From assembly GCF_003236175.1 (NCBI RefSeq), contig NZ_QKTW01000015.1, positions 62,001 through 126,000 on the forward strand: a stretch of DNA of 64,000 nt. Reading direction: 5' to 3'. The notes beneath the pieces are model-generated. The model made no database searches. It was not told where the DNA came from and saw only the letters and a list, made by a program, of their open reading frames with translations. Source of the DNA: Taibaiella soli. GTDB taxonomy: Bacteria > Bacteroidota > Bacteroidia > Chitinophagales > Chitinophagaceae. Shown here piece by piece: positions 41,101-51,068 of this stretch (positions are counted from its first letter, which is position 1; each line of letters opens with the position of its first letter). A program made the position numbers and the translations under genes.

Positions 41101-44100
41101 GCAGATTTACTTTACCAGTGGCCGCATATCCGGCACTTTCATTCATGCCCGCCATACGTAATTCATTAAACCATACTTCCACACATTTCGCCTGACCATC
41201 ATCATTTGGTGTCTGCGTTGTTTTCTTCGGGTTCATTACACCCATCAGAATGGTTTTGGAATCGCCGATATTCGGGTTACCTACTACGACAATGGTATTA
41301 CCCTTGCTGTCTTGTTCGGAGTAAGGCACATATGATTGTAATCCTTTGTTGTTACGGTTCGTTTTTACGTTCACCAGGTCATTCAGCAAAATGTCCATAC
41401 GGTTTTCCACAGGCCACACATCATCAGGCGAAATGCCTGCACCCGCCGGAACTGTGATTTTCAGCGGAATTTCGTATTCATAATAGTTGTTGGTAAAGTC
41501 ACTACCCATACGGATAATGGCCCGCAGATCTCCATCAACCAGCTGTGGTTGTCCTACCTGAGATTCGGCGTGGATGAACATACGCAGGTTGTTAAACTGA
41601 CGCATGTCCACATTTACCTCTTTATATACGGCACGGGCATCGCCATCTTTCAGCGCACAAACCTGGAAAGAAAGCGCCTGTTCATTCAACTGCACATTCT
41701 GGCCATTTGATACCGCCTGCTGCTGACGATTTACACCTGGAGGAATCACATATGGAATCGGCTGACGATTGGCATTTTCTTCTACGCTCACAGAAGCAAC
41801 AGTAACTGCAGTTGATTTTGCATCTGCATCCGGAATATTTTCACCCGGACTTTGTAAAGAAAATAAATATTGACGCCATTGGTTACGGCCAAGATCAAGC
41901 TGCGCAAAACGCAGAATCACGCTGTCCTGGAAATTATTCAGGAACATACGGATGAAACGGATAGAACGGAAATCTGCGATACCGCCTACTTTATGATCAT
42001 AGCTCTGAATCGGAACTTTGAACTGATACCAGGTTTCATTTTCATAATTACCGTTCGGCAATTTTACGCTGCTCACCTGCTTACTCACCACGTAGTTTTC
42101 ACCGACGATCATATTTGGCTTCAGGTCTACACGATATTGATAATACTCTTCACTTGTGTTCAGCGTATTGTCCTTATTAATATCTTCCGATTCCGGGATA
42201 GTAGTTGCCGCGGAAGAATATGCAGAATTTGCGTCTGTGATCGGCGAGTTGCCTTCCGAATTATTATACAGTTTGTAACGACCAAGTACACCAACGTTTG
42301 CATTGTCATAGTCGCTGCCGCGATAGTAATGGTAATCATCGCTCGACGGATCAGCCGATAACTTCTGGTATGCCGAGGAAGTCGCCCCTAAAACACCCGC
42401 AACCTGGTTAAGGAAGCCCTGATAACGGCCGCCCTCTTCCTGACTGCTCAATCCATCATAACCGACATCCTGAATTGCACGTGTAGCCGGATCATTGTCA
42501 AACGCACGGGTGATCTGTTGCTGGAATTGCGGCTGGAAACCCCAAACTGTTGAAGTCAGCTTTGTTGGATCTTTTGGTGCGGTGATACCATTTTCAAATG
42601 CCTTACTTCCGTCTTTCAGCACATCTTCTGATACGTTACCGAGGTTGATATACAGTGACCCGGCATTATTCTGATTATTGATGAACGGATCCATCATCCA
42701 GAATTCAATAAACTCAACGTTGGCGGCTTCAAAATCGGTATAGTCGATCGGACGCTGAATACCACCCCAGCGAATCTGGGGATTCTTTAATGTACCGTCA
42801 GTGTTTACATCAGATGCAGTAGAAACAAAGTTGTATGGACCACGTTCTTTCGGATAATACCCCAGATCGAATGTGCTCAACGCATTTTGCAGCGTCGTGT
42901 AAGAAGTGTTTGGAAAAACTTCCTGCTTTTGCACCAGACGGATATAGTGCTGCATCGGATCTTTCTTCACAAAATCTGGCACGCCGCCTGTCGGATCTAC
43001 GAGTGTCGGTTCAATGGTGTACCAGGCCAGCAACGCGCGGTTGTAACCATACTTAAGATCATTATTATCTTCTGCCTCCGGAAATAAAAGCTGGTTATTT
43101 TTATTGCGGGCATCATAAGGTGTAGAGGCCAACGACCAGGCAATCGCCGGGGACTTCAGATCGTAGGAGCTTTTTGTTCCTTCAAAGTCATCGATATAAA
43201 CAGAGCCTTCCGGATCAAGCGCATCAATTTGTTTCGGGTGACTTGGCAACAAACCTGCAACCTCACCAGAGGCCGTGATAAACGAACTCGCGGTTGTGGA
43301 ATAAACAGGCAACTTGTCCAACGCCCGTGTTAATCCCGGAAATTCTGACTGGTAGTTCGCATCGAGACCTAATACCGTATTCTTGATCGGATCATCACCG
43401 AAGTTTGTCTTTTGGGTAAACGGACGTTCGGTCAGACGCATATAGGTACCGCCTAAAGTCAGCTTCTTGTTCAGGTAATAATCCAGACGTGCCCCCATGA
43501 AGTTCTGCTGCTGGAAACCGAATGTCGCATTATCCTCATACTGGATATTGATCGGGATACCCGAGCTCATGATACCCGAGTTCAGGATTTTGATACGCCC
43601 CAAGCCATAATCAATCTGGTAGTCGATATTTTCCACCAGCCGCTGCCCACCTGCCGTTACCGTTACAGACCCCTGCGGGATATTAAACCCGCCGAGGAAA
43701 ATTTCGGACGAAGACGAAGACTTGTAAGACCCTCGCATAATATAGCGGTTGTTTTGCGGGAACTGCCGCGCAATGGTCTTCGTGGAATCGTATAATATGG
43801 TATAAAGATATTTTCTTTCCAGCTGCTGATTGTTCCCGAGTGCCCCGGCCAGATCATCACCAAACGGTTCCAGCACGGGGAAGATGACCTTACCCGTCTG
43901 CGAATTAATCGTTATCCCTTCTACATAGTCGAACACCCCATCGGGGACGGGATCATTTTGCGAGTTCAACCGATCAAGATTCAGCAATGTGATCAAAGGC
44001 ACACCGGCATTCGGACCTTCCGGAATATATCTTTTTTCACCCCCTTTCGGATCCTGGTATAAAACGTTGAGCTTAAAATCTTCTTTAGACAAACCAACCC

Positions 44101-45670
44101 CACCCAGCGCGTACACGTTTTTCATCATCAATTTCCAGATTGGCAATGTTGGACGTGCAGAAGTACCTTTCAGCAACTTCATGAACATGATCTTCTGATT
44201 GGTCGTATCCGGCGGGAGATCTTCGGCAAATTCACCCACTTTATAAGTCTTACCACGGAAGGTATACTGGTAAGCCACCGCGAGGATATCATCTGGGTTC
44301 ATGGAATAGTTGACCGAGATATAACCGAGGTTTGGACTAAATGTAAATTCTGACGGCTGGAGTTTACGTGCGGTTACAACCTGATAGTCGTCGTTGCCCA
44401 GACCAATTGCGGTCAATGCGGAAGTATAATTAAGCGGATCGCGGCTGCGCGGATTTTGCACCAACTGATCGTAGAGACTATTAGAACGGTTATCTGGTTT
44501 ATCGGAACCCGTAGCATTCGTCAGCGTTGTTTTGTATGGAGTCTTTTCACCAAGATCCATAAACGCAAGAATGCTGCGCACGCCGTCTGTAGCACCAGTA
44601 CGGTTTGTTACCCAAACCTCTACTTTATTGATGTTGATCTCGGAATTGATTACCGGAAAATTCTTCAGCGCGCCGTTATAGTTGTCATGGAAATATTGCG
44701 CCAACAAGAAGTGACGGTTTTCCTCGTAATCATCCGCTTTAATATTAAACTGCTGTGTTTGCGCACCACCCTGTACGGTAACACTCGAACGTTTCGATTT
44801 TTGTTGCGACAATACACCAGTCACCCATAATTTACCGAACTGCAACTGCGTTTTAATACCGAACAACGACTGCACACCGGTAATCAGCGAACTTTTTAGC
44901 GGAAAACTGATGTTACCCGCTTCAATCTTTTTGATGATTTCGTCTTCCTTACCAGTATACTCGAGTTTTTGAACGTTCTGATAATCGAACGTCGCTTTTG
45001 TATTGTTGGAGATATTCAGCTTCAGCTTATCACCTACCGTTGCCAGCAAGTTGATATTCATCTGCATATCAAAGTCAAAAACACCGTACTTCTGGGCACG
45101 TTGCACCAGTGTTGGGTTTTTGATGTTTTGCCAGTTACCACCAAAAGTCACATCCACGTTACCCTGTGGGCGAACCGAAATTGTAGTACCACCGAAAATG
45201 CGGTCAAAGATGCCTTCTTTGTACATCGTTGGTAATTCCGGCTTTTTGTTGAACAAGGTCAACGCATCCATACGGCGTTTCCAGTAAGCCTGCTCATCCT
45301 GTTGTGCCTGATACTTGAGAAATTCATCAAGCGTCATAGTTGCCGGCGTGCGGAAAAACTGATCACCTATTTTTTCGGTAAGGAAATACTCGTTGGTTGC
45401 CGGATCGTATTCTACACTCTTCTTTACATTGGAAGGATCGCGCAGATCCATTCCATTTCCTTTGGGATCAACGGCCGGACTTCCCATTCTGTCATCCAGC
45501 GGGAAATGCAGGCTATCTACACGATTGTGATTATTTTTATTGGAATCTGTTGGATCGGGACTGTAATAATCGTAGGGGCCCTTGTAGTTACGGGCACCAG
45601 CATGCGCTATTGCCACTACCAGCGCAATAAATAACAAGAATTTATATCCGAAGTAACTTTTTCCCTTCAA
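38195..45670 (-). CDS. sprA: Type IX secretion translocon / gliding protein SprA
   Basis: 2491 residues, the expected giant size. SprA forms the outer-membrane conduit of the type IX system. Signal segment about 6-26 (FGYKFLLFIALVVAIAHAG). The N-terminal FDRIFGGTTISVRPQGNVDVTFGG, LKLNISNNTKATFDYQNVQKLEY, and SLFGIKTQLQFGKLWVTGVLSQQKSKR stretches, LDPEGSVYIDDFEGTKSSYDL, and CVEVWFNELRMAG are family hallmarks. The C-terminal half is long β-barrel sequence ending LTLRFFYDRRQS and LRFIFAN. Residues about 1895-2015 form a Gly/Ser-rich then Lys/Arg/Glu-rich charged insert. ruvA is 21 bases upstream on the same strand, a common arrangement in the phylum. Confidence 0.97.
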   Translation of the reverse strand: MKGKSYFGYKFLLFIALVVAIAHAGARNYKGPYDYYSPDPTDSNKNNHNRVDSLHFPLDDRMGSPAVDPKGNGMDLRDPSNVKKSVEYDPATNEYFLTEKIGDQFFRTPATMTLDEFLKYQAQQDEQAYWKRRMDALTLFNKKPELPTMYKEGIFDRIFGGTTISVRPQGNVDVTFGGNWQNIKNPTLVQRAQKYGVFDFDMQMNINLLATVGDKLKLNISNNTKATFDYQNVQKLEYTGKEDEIIKKIEAGNISFPLKSSLITGVQSLFGIKTQLQFGKLWVTGVLSQQKSKRSSVTVQGGAQTQQFNIKADDYEENRHFLLAQYFHDNYNGALKNFPVINSEININKVEVWVTNRTGATDGVRSILAFMDLGEKTPYKTTLTNATGSDKPDNRSNSLYDQLVQNPRSRDPLNYTSALTAIGLGNDDYQVVTARKLQPSEFTFSPNLGYISVNYSMNPDDILAVAYQYTFRGKTYKVGEFAEDLPPDTTNQKIMFMKLLKGTSARPTLPIWKLMMKNVYALGGVGLSKEDFKLNVLYQDPKGGEKRYIPEGPNAGVPLITLLNLDRLNSQNDPVPDGVFDYVEGITINSQTGKVIFPVLEPFGDDLAGALGNNQQLERKYLYTILYDSTKTIARQFPQNNRYIMRGSYKSSSSSEIFLGGFNIPQGSVTVTAGGQRLVENIDYQIDYGLGRIKILNSGIMSSGIPINIQYEDNATFGFQQQNFMGARLDYYLNKKLTLGGTYMRLTERPFTQKTNFGDDPIKNTVLGLDANYQSEFPGLTRALDKLPVYSTTASSFITASGEVAGLLPSHPKQIDALDPEGSVYIDDFEGTKSSYDLKSPAIAWSLASTPYDARNKNNQLLFPEAEDNNDLKYGYNRALLAWYTIEPTLVDPTGGVPDFVKKDPMQHYIRLVQKQEVFPNTSYTTLQNALSTFDLGYYPKERGPYNFVSTASDVNTDGTLKNPQIRWGGIQRPIDYTDFEAANVEFIEFWMMDPFINNQNNAGSLYINLGNVSEDVLKDGSKAFENGITAPKDPTKLTSTVWGFQPQFQQQITRAFDNDPATRAIQDVGYDGLSSQEEGGRYQGFLNQVAGVLGATSSAYQKLSADPSSDDYHYYRGSDYDNANVGVLGRYKLYNNSEGNSPITDANSAYSSAATTIPESEDINKDNTLNTSEEYYQYRVDLKPNMIVGENYVVSKQVSSVKLPNGNYENETWYQFKVPIQSYDHKVGGIADFRSIRFIRMFLNNFQDSVILRFAQLDLGRNQWRQYLFSLQSPGENIPDADAKSTAVTVASVSVEENANRQPIPYVIPPGVNRQQQAVSNGQNVQLNEQALSFQVCALKDGDARAVYKEVNVDMRQFNNLRMFIHAESQVGQPQLVDGDLRAIIRMGSDFTNNYYEYEIPLKITVPAGAGISPDDVWPVENRMDILLNDLVNVKTNRNNKGLQSYVPYSEQDSKGNTIVVVGNPNIGDSKTILMGVMNPKKTTQTPNDDGQAKCVEVWFNELRMAGMNESAGYAATGKVNLQMADLGTLRLSGSMHTAGYGSIDQKIQQRSRDNFYQYDASTNLNMGKLMPKKWGVQLPLFAGYSESISNPVYNPYDQDVKMTDQLAHAVSNNQKDSLRKAAQDFTSITSINLTNVRIMGNPEKQSAKKMPWSIQNFDLSYAYNRQFKRNPTIESDNLTNNKLGLGYTYSVKSKSLEPFKKMIKSRSRWYSVIKDFNINPLPSNFTFRSELNRVMEATQVRNVYNDGSYGIPATYFKNFTWARSYALRWELTKSLSFDYSATNNSRIDEPYGPLDTKEKRDTVWTKLLNFGRNTLFTQAFNTSYNVPLQKIPITDWMNLRFTYGSTYSWTAASELARTLGNTIGNTQSKQINSDLNFTQLWNKNRWLKAINQPKPRTPGKELSKPGQANSPFGTKSGGNSPDVARVGDGTKGDGGKGGDSKSGSSSGDSSKTKKLPPNTVVLNGVTINTASMSDHQLDSLNKLLKAQEEARLKAEKEKRKRDRIAARKARRAATPEISGVARFIGRVLTMLKRTTFNYTENGGTILPGYMDSTQALGMNWRNDMQPGANFVFGYQPNSAWLESKAYKGLLSRDSIFNSQYQQRYSQTMNVNATVEPFPDFRVDISLTKSFTKAHNELFKDTGTGTFVHLSPYENGSYNISYIAIKTMFKPSGANSSVYNEFLENRKVISDRLGKANPYTNNVPDPNNPNYTKGYTEFSQDVLIPAFIAAYTGKSASSVPLLNYDNSSIKTNPFKYYYPMPNWRVQYNGLTKLPMFQPIFTNFVLNHAYSGTLAVNTFSTALFYQDVYNIGFPSFIDSASGNYVPFFQVPNITISEQFSPLLGFDASLRNGMTARFEFRKSRTVALSLIDYQVSETKSSEFVIGGGYRVKGLILPFAIFGVKKLKNDLNIKLDLGLRDDKTSNSYLAQNIDITTRGQKTITISPSVDYIVSDKLTLRFFYDRRQSIPYISSAYPTTTTKAGVTLRFIFAN

Positions 45671-45691
45671 AGTCGTCTGATATTTAGCGTT

Positions 45692-46270
45692 TTACAAGGC
45701 ACGCAATGCCTGTTTAATCAATTCTTCAACACTAAGTGTAGCGGCGTCTTTGATTTTCCGGATAGCTGTTTCGGCAGCAGTTCTCGCAATACCCAAATTC
45801 ACCAAAGCAATTAACGCATCTTCGGTGGTTGTATTGTGTACCGGTAGTGATATCGTTCCTGTATTTTTCTTATTGAACAGCTTGCCTTTCAATTCTAAAA
45901 TAATCCGCTGGGCAGTTTTGGCGCCAATACCTTTCACACGTTCCAATGCGATGGAATCTTCCTGCGCTACGGCTCTTTCCAATTCTTCCGGCGTCAGCGA
46001 TGAAAGGATAATTCTGGCAGTAGCAGCGCCCACACCACTAATGCCGAGGAGCAAACGGAAAGTGGTACGTTCCTGCTCATCAGCAAAACCGTACAGTACC
46101 CACGCGTCTTCCCGGATCTGTAAATGCGTATATAAACGACATTTTTCCAGATGCTGGATTTTGCTGAATGTCTGCAGCGTAATATTTACCTCATAACCAA
46201 TTCCCCCCGCCAAAAGATAAAGTAGTGATGGCGATTTATGCGTCAAATCTCCTTCCAGGTAAGCAAACAT
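45692..46270 (-). CDS. ruvA: Holliday junction branch migration protein RuvA
   Basis: 192 residues. DNA-binding tetramer that loads RuvB helicase. OB-fold domain 1 (MFAYLEGDLTHKSP, GIGYEVNITLQT, REDAWVLYGFADEQERTTF), helix-hairpin-helix pair (LLGISGVGAATARIILSSL and RVKGIGAKTAQRIILELKGK) and a small C-terminal domain III (EDALIALVNLG, AETAIRKI). sprA follows by 21 bases. The upstream 106 bases are very AT-rich with ATTATAAT repeats and no clear -7 box. Confidence 0.95.
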   Translation of the reverse strand: MFAYLEGDLTHKSPSLLYLLAGGIGYEVNITLQTFSKIQHLEKCRLYTHLQIREDAWVLYGFADEQERTTFRLLLGISGVGAATARIILSSLTPEELERAVAQEDSIALERVKGIGAKTAQRIILELKGKLFNKKNTGTISLPVHNTTTEDALIALVNLGIARTAAETAIRKIKDAATLSVEELIKQALRAL

Positions 46271-46376
46271 AATTATAATATAATTATAATTTCTTAATTA
46301 TTAAATGATAGTGTACTATAAAAAATAAAGCGGCATGCATGACATACCGCTCCTAAAATAAGTAATATCATTCGAA

Positions 46377-47342
46377 TTAATGCCACCAAGCCATCGTACG
46401 CTTTTTAATTTTGTAGAAAAAGGTGATGGAGATGGTTGAATAACTATCGTTGTTTCCTTTGTTACCACGAAGGTCCCCTGGTTGGTGCTTATAGTTTGGA
46501 TCTTTAATTGCCCAGCTTTTATCTGCAATTTCCGAAGCCAGCACTGCTTTATCAGCAGGCAGGTTTTGTGCATAAAGACTTGGATCAATATAACGGTCAC
46601 TTACACCATCAAGATAATCGGTGAAAGTAAGACGCCACATATATTCGATACCGAGGCCGAGCTGATTGCCGATATCCCAACGAACGCCCGCACCCAAAGG
46701 CACAGACATTTGCCATGGACTGGAAACTTTCGGTGCGCCATCGAATTTCCATCCCTGACCTTCTACATGAAGATCGGTAATGTCTACCCACTTAGATTCG
46801 CGGGTTACGCGATCGATATCTGAGCTAAATGTACGATAGTGAAATGCACCGATACCGGCCAATAAATAAGGTTGGAATCTTTTCTTTGCAAGACCGCTCT
46901 CTACGTTGAAACGAAACGGATTGATCTCAACGAGCAAATTGCCTTCCCAAACATTGGTTTTAGCATCCTGGTTGCGGGTGTAACGTTGATAAGCATCGTT
47001 AGAAACATCAGTTGCCTTGTTAGAAGCATGTTCATTCCACTGGTCAGTAGCGTAGAGTGTTCCATAGTTTACACCCATGCGTAATGCAACAGCAGGGTGG
47101 ATAGTGTAACGAACGTAAAGACCGCCCATGAACATCGGCTTCTTCCAGTATTTGTCGTTATTATAGTGATCTACGATAGACTTGGTTCCTACATCTCCCC
47201 ACATATCAGACAACCCGAAATTAGTCCCAATAGAAAATCCTCTTGGTTCGATCATTTCCTGTGGCGACTGGGCCTTTACCTGGGTAAATGCTGCAATACT
47301 GAAACCTAAAGCCAAAATGCCGCGGAGCATTCTATTTCGCAT
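46377..47342 (-). CDS. Outer-membrane β-barrel, DUF6089/PorG-like
   Basis: 321 residues. Signal peptide about 1-24 (GILALGFSIAAFTQVKAQ). The barrel shows FSIGTNFGLSDMWGDVG, a GD(V/I)G turn I associate with the DUF6089 family, ALRMGVNYGTLYATD, NVWEGNLLVEINPFRF, FQPYLLAGIGAFHY, and LGLGIEYMWRLTFTDYLDGVSDRY followed by DPSLY. These match PorG, an outer-membrane component of the type IX system, in order and spacing as I remember them. It ends with a basic KIKKRTMAWWH tail. It lies just upstream of ruvA-sprA on the same strand, which supports a link to secretion. PorG identity is inference. Confidence 0.8.
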   Translation of the reverse strand: MRNRMLRGILALGFSIAAFTQVKAQSPQEMIEPRGFSIGTNFGLSDMWGDVGTKSIVDHYNNDKYWKKPMFMGGLYVRYTIHPAVALRMGVNYGTLYATDQWNEHASNKATDVSNDAYQRYTRNQDAKTNVWEGNLLVEINPFRFNVESGLAKKRFQPYLLAGIGAFHYRTFSSDIDRVTRESKWVDITDLHVEGQGWKFDGAPKVSSPWQMSVPLGAGVRWDIGNQLGLGIEYMWRLTFTDYLDGVSDRYIDPSLYAQNLPADKAVLASEIADKSWAIKDPNYKHQPGDLRGNKGNNDSYSTISITFFYKIKKRTMAWWH

Positions 47343-47439
47343 GTACAGAGATTTTAGCGTACAAGATATAAAAAATCTAATTCCTTGTAAAGATGTTAAA
47401 GAATTTATTTTACAGGGAGTTTAACAGAAATAAACCTTA

Positions 47440-48219
47440 TTATTTCCCGGCAAATACCGCTTTTCTTTTTTCAAGGAATGCTGTTGCACCTTCTTTCATA
47501 TCTTCTGTAGCGAAGCACTCACCAAAACGTTTGATCTCATTGGCGAAACCATCCTGATTACCTTTTGCAGCATCATTCACACAGGCAATCGCTTTGGCAA
47601 CGGCCACGGGCGCCTTTGTCTGAATCTTCAAAAGGATTTTGCGCGTTTCTCCAATAAGGTCTGCCAATGGAAATACGTGATTGACCAAACCGAGTGCTTT
47701 GGCTTCGTCCGCGCCTACCATATCAGCGGTAATCATCAGCTCCATCGCCTTGCCTTTACCGATTAACTGCGTCAAACGTTGCGTACCGCCATAACCTGGA
47801 ATCAGGCCGAGGTTCACTTCCGGCTGACCAAATTTTGCATTTTCGCTTGCCGTGCGGAAATGACAACTCATTGCGAGTTCGCAACCGCCGCCAAGAGAAA
47901 AACCATTAACTGCAGCAATTACCGGCTTTGGACAGTTTTCGATTTTGTTGAAAACCAGATCTGCACCTTTCTGCGCCAGCGCTGCGCCACCGGCAGCATC
48001 GAGTGCCGTAAACTCGGAAATATCCGCTCCCGCTACAAATGCCTTTTCACCAGCACCGGTCAGGAGCACAGATTTAATATCATTATTGTTATAAACTTCT
48101 TCCAGCACTTGACCCAGTTCCGCAACCACGTCTTTATTCAACGCGTTCATTTTATCAGGACGGTTGATGGTAATTGTCAGGATACCTTCCTGAAGATCGG
48201 TAAGCAATGTTTGGTACAT
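47440..48219 (-). CDS. Enoyl-CoA hydratase/isomerase (crotonase family)
   Basis: 259 residues. Hydrates trans-2-enoyl-CoA or does a related crotonase reaction. Oxyanion-hole segments AFVAGADISEF (60-70) and NGFSLGGGCELAM (105-117); catalytic Glu pair Glu114 and Glu134 with the canonical 20-residue spacing (second in QPEVNLGLIPGYGG). C-terminal ATEDMKEGATAFLEKRKAVFAGK is typical. It lies 29 bases behind the B12-binding protein gene on the same strand. It may serve β-oxidation or the lower phenylacetate pathway (PaaF-like); sequence alone does not decide. Confidence 0.93.
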   Translation of the reverse strand: MYQTLLTDLQEGILTITINRPDKMNALNKDVVAELGQVLEEVYNNNDIKSVLLTGAGEKAFVAGADISEFTALDAAGGAALAQKGADLVFNKIENCPKPVIAAVNGFSLGGGCELAMSCHFRTASENAKFGQPEVNLGLIPGYGGTQRLTQLIGKGKAMELMITADMVGADEAKALGLVNHVFPLADLIGETRKILLKIQTKAPVAVAKAIACVNDAAKGNQDGFANEIKRFGECFATEDMKEGATAFLEKRKAVFAGK

Positions 48220-48248
48220 GGTAAAAAATAATGTGTTAGTAATATAGT

Positions 48249-48674
48249 TTAGAACAGATCAGCACGATGCTCGAGCACCCAGCCTCTGATATAATTTGCG
48301 ATATCTGCGGTAGACGCGCCCGGAGCAAACATCTGCCCTACGCCCATACCTGTCAGCTCTTTCATATCTTCTTCCGGAATAATGCCGCCGCCAGTCAGCA
48401 GTACATTTTCCAACCCTTTCTCCTTCATCAGCTGCATCACTTTCGGAAATACCGTCATATGCGCACCACTCAGGATGCTGATACCAATCGCATCAACGTC
48501 TTCCTGCAATGCTGTATTTACCACCATTTCCGGCGTCTGGCGCAAGCCGGTATAAATGACTTCCATACCCGCGTCCCGCAACGCTGTAGCAATTACTTTG
48601 GCTCCGCGATCATGACCGTCGAGCCCTACTTTGGCAACCAATACCCTTACCGGGCGACTCAAATTATCAGACAT
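48249..48674 (-). CDS. Stand-alone cobalamin-binding protein (methylmalonyl-CoA mutase small-domain type)
   Basis: 141 residues. The whole protein is a B12-binding domain: DxHxxG motif in [11 protein letters not shown] with Asp19, His21 (the cobalt ligand) and Gly24, then the [10 protein letters not shown] and [13 protein letters not shown] loops that hold the nucleotide tail. No mutase barrel is encoded next to it, so it probably works as a separate small subunit of an acyl-CoA mutase encoded elsewhere. Co-transcribed with the crotonase gene 29 bases downstream. Confidence 0.92.
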   Translation of the reverse strand: MSDNLSRPVRVLVAKVGLDGHDRGAKVIATALRDAGMEVIYTGLRQTPEMVVNTALQEDVDAIGISILSGAHMTVFPKVMQLMKEKGLENVLLTGGGIIPEEDMKELTGMGVGQMFAPGASTADIANYIRGWVLEHRADLF

Positions 48675-48830
48675 ATATTCTTTAAAAAGGCGGGTAAAAG
48701 TAACAATTTAAAGTTTCTTCTTTGGAAACAACCCGTCGTCTTATTCGAGAATTGCAATTTTAAAACAATAAAAAAGGCAGCAAAATCATGAATTTCGCCA
48801 CCTTCCTATTATTCCCGGCCAGAGGTATTT

Positions 48831-49280
48831 TTATCTCAGGCTATTCGCCGCCACCGGAAAAGCTCCGTCCAGCGTATTCAGCCAAACAACCTTCGTATCA
48901 TAATTTTTTACGCCATCATTTGCGGGTTCACGATGAATGGTATAATCCACATTTGTTTTTCCGCCACGATCGGCCACAAACCGGATCACCACAACGCCTT
49001 CTTTAGGCATCACAAACTGACAACTCACTTTTTTAGCGCTTTTAACCCTCCCCACTTCTATTATATCCGGATAAAAAATTGCGACCATTTTATCCAGCTT
49101 CTTAGAAGACGAAGCCTCCACGATGATCTTATCACCTTTGGCAAAGGCGTAACAGACTTCGACATGATCGCCGATACCATTTACCATTTGTTTGGTCCCC
49201 TGTTCTACAACGATTTCATTTCCAGCCAATGCGCTTAAAGAGCCGGCCAACAATGCACATGAAAAGATAAATGCTTTCAT
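48831..49280 (-). CDS. Secreted protein of unknown function
   Basis: 149 residues from ATG at 49280, which opens a signal peptide (MKAFIFSCALLAGSLSALA); an ATG six codons earlier is less likely. The mature part is β-rich: GDHVEVCYAFAKGDKIIVEASSSKKLDKMVAIFYPD, VSCQFVMPKEGVVVIRFVADRGGKTNVDYTIHR. No family recognised. It ends GAFPVAANSLR without a sorting domain, so it is probably periplasmic. Sits between the B12-binding gene (same strand) and glnS (divergent). Confidence 0.78.
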   Translation of the reverse strand: MKAFIFSCALLAGSLSALAGNEIVVEQGTKQMVNGIGDHVEVCYAFAKGDKIIVEASSSKKLDKMVAIFYPDIIEVGRVKSAKKVSCQFVMPKEGVVVIRFVADRGGKTNVDYTIHREPANDGVKNYDTKVVWLNTLDGAFPVAANSLR

Positions 49281-49370
49281 AAAAAGAATTTTATTCACGC
49301 CTCGTAATCCAATTCCCGTGCCAATATTTCTTTACGAGTTGTTAACGCAGCCATTCATCCAACAAAACAT

Positions 49371-49378
49371 TACCTTTG
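49371..49378 (+). promoter_or_regulatory. -7 box for glnS
   Basis: TACCTTTG fits TAnnTTTG, 22 bases before the ATG. No TTG at the proper -33 distance. Confidence 0.6.
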
Positions 49379-49400
49379 TTCACCTTGCAAAAGACGGACT

Positions 49401-51068
49401 ATGACTGAAGAGAAATCACTCAATTTTATTGAAGAGATCATTGAAAAAGATCTGGCAGAAGGAACAACCGGCGGACGCGTTCAAACCCGTTTTCCTCCTG
49501 AGCCAAACGGCTATTTGCATATCGGACACGCAAAATCGATATGCCTCAATTTCGGACTTGCAAAAAAGTACAACGGCCAGTGTAACCTCCGTTTTGACGA
49601 TACCAACCCTTCTACTGAAGAAACCGAATACGTAGAAAGTATCAAAGAAGACGTGAAATGGCTGGGCTTTCAGTGGGCCAACGAACTGTATGCTTCTAAT
49701 TATTTTGACCAGTTATACGCTTTTGCGACTCAGCTTATCCAAAAAGGGCTGGCTTATGTAGATGACAGCACCAGTGAAGAAATCGCTGCAACAAAGGGTT
49801 CTACTTTCGAGCCAGGTAAAAACAGTCCGTACCGCGACCGCAATGTGGATGAAAACCTGCGCCTGTTTGAAGAAATGAAGGACGGCAAATACAAAGACGG
49901 CGAAAAAGTGCTTCGTGCTAAAGTGGATATGGCGCATCCTAATCTGCTGCTGCGCGATCCAGTAATCTACCGCATCAAACATGCGCATCACCACCGTACT
50001 GGTGACAAATGGTGCATCTATCCGATGTATGATTTTGCACACGGTCAGTCGGATAGCATTGAAAAAATTACGCATTCAATCTGTACGCTGGAGTTTATTC
50101 ACCACCGTCCTTTATATGATTGGTTTATCGAACAACTGGAAATTTATCCATCGCATCAGTATGAATTTGCGCGCCTCAACATGACTTATACGGTTATGAG
50201 CAAACGCAAGCTGCTGCAATTGGTAAACGAAGGTCAGGTTACCGGATGGAACGATCCCCGGATGCCAACAATCAGCGGTATGCGCCGCAGAGGTTATACA
50301 GCCGATGCCATCCGTCAATTCTGCGAAACAATCGGCGTCGCAAAACGTGAAAATATGATCGACGTTGGCCTGTTGGAATTCTGTGTACGCGAAAGCCTGA
50401 ATAAATCAGCGAATCGTGTAATGGCAGTCCTCGATCCAGTGAAACTGGTTTTAACCAATTATCCGGAAGGCCAAACTGAAGAGCTGGAACTGGACAATAA
50501 TCCGGAGGATCCAAATGGCGGCACACGCATCGTTCCGTTCAGCCGAGAAATGTGGATTGAACGTGAGGACTTCATGGAAAACCCGGCGAAGAAATTCTTC
50601 CGCCTCGGCCCCGGCCTGATGGTTCGTTTGAAAGGTGCTTACATCATTAAATGTGACGACTTCAAAAAAGACGAAAACGGCAACATCACAGAAATTCACT
50701 GTAGCTATCTGCCGGAAAGCAAAAGCGGTAACGATACGAGCGGCATCAATGTAAAAGGCACCATTCACTGGGTGAGCGTTCCACATGCAAAAGTTGCAGA
50801 AGTACGTTTGTACGATCGTCTGTTTAAAGTAGAAGATCCATCCAGCGAAGAAGGTGATTTTAAAGAATACATCAACCCGAATTCGGTAGAAGTTCTGTCC
50901 ACGGTTTATATTGAACCGGCACTGGCAAATACCAAACCGGGTGATCGTTTCCAATTCCTGCGTAAAGGTTATTTCGCAACTGACCTCGATAGCACCAGCG
51001 AAAAACTGGTCTTCAACAAAACAGTAGGACTGAAAGATACCTGGGCGAAAGAAGCGAAGAAGGGTTAA
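49401..51068 (+). CDS. glnS: Glutaminyl-tRNA synthetase
   Basis: 555 residues, close to the E. coli length. Class I synthetase. HIGH motif in [16 protein letters not shown] at 38-52; KMSKS-like [14 protein letters not shown] near 265; acceptor-binding and anticodon β-barrel domains follow ([21 protein letters not shown], then [18 protein letters not shown] and [12 protein letters not shown]). The [12 protein letters not shown] blocks distinguish it from glutamyl-tRNA synthetase. ATG start with a -7 box 22 bases upstream. The stop lies in the first unit of an octamer array, and a very long hairpin terminator follows. Confidence 0.97.
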   Translation: MTEEKSLNFIEEIIEKDLAEGTTGGRVQTRFPPEPNGYLHIGHAKSICLNFGLAKKYNGQCNLRFDDTNPSTEETEYVESIKEDVKWLGFQWANELYASNYFDQLYAFATQLIQKGLAYVDDSTSEEIAATKGSTFEPGKNSPYRDRNVDENLRLFEEMKDGKYKDGEKVLRAKVDMAHPNLLLRDPVIYRIKHAHHHRTGDKWCIYPMYDFAHGQSDSIEKITHSICTLEFIHHRPLYDWFIEQLEIYPSHQYEFARLNMTYTVMSKRKLLQLVNEGQVTGWNDPRMPTISGMRRRGYTADAIRQFCETIGVAKRENMIDVGLLEFCVRESLNKSANRVMAVLDPVKLVLTNYPEGQTEELELDNNPEDPNGGTRIVPFSREMWIEREDFMENPAKKFFRLGPGLMVRLKGAYIIKCDDFKKDENGNITEIHCSYLPESKSGNDTSGINVKGTIHWVSVPHAKVAEVRLYDRLFKVEDPSSEEGDFKEYINPNSVEVLSTVYIEPALANTKPGDRFQFLRKGYFATDLDSTSEKLVFNKTVGLKDTWAKEAKKG

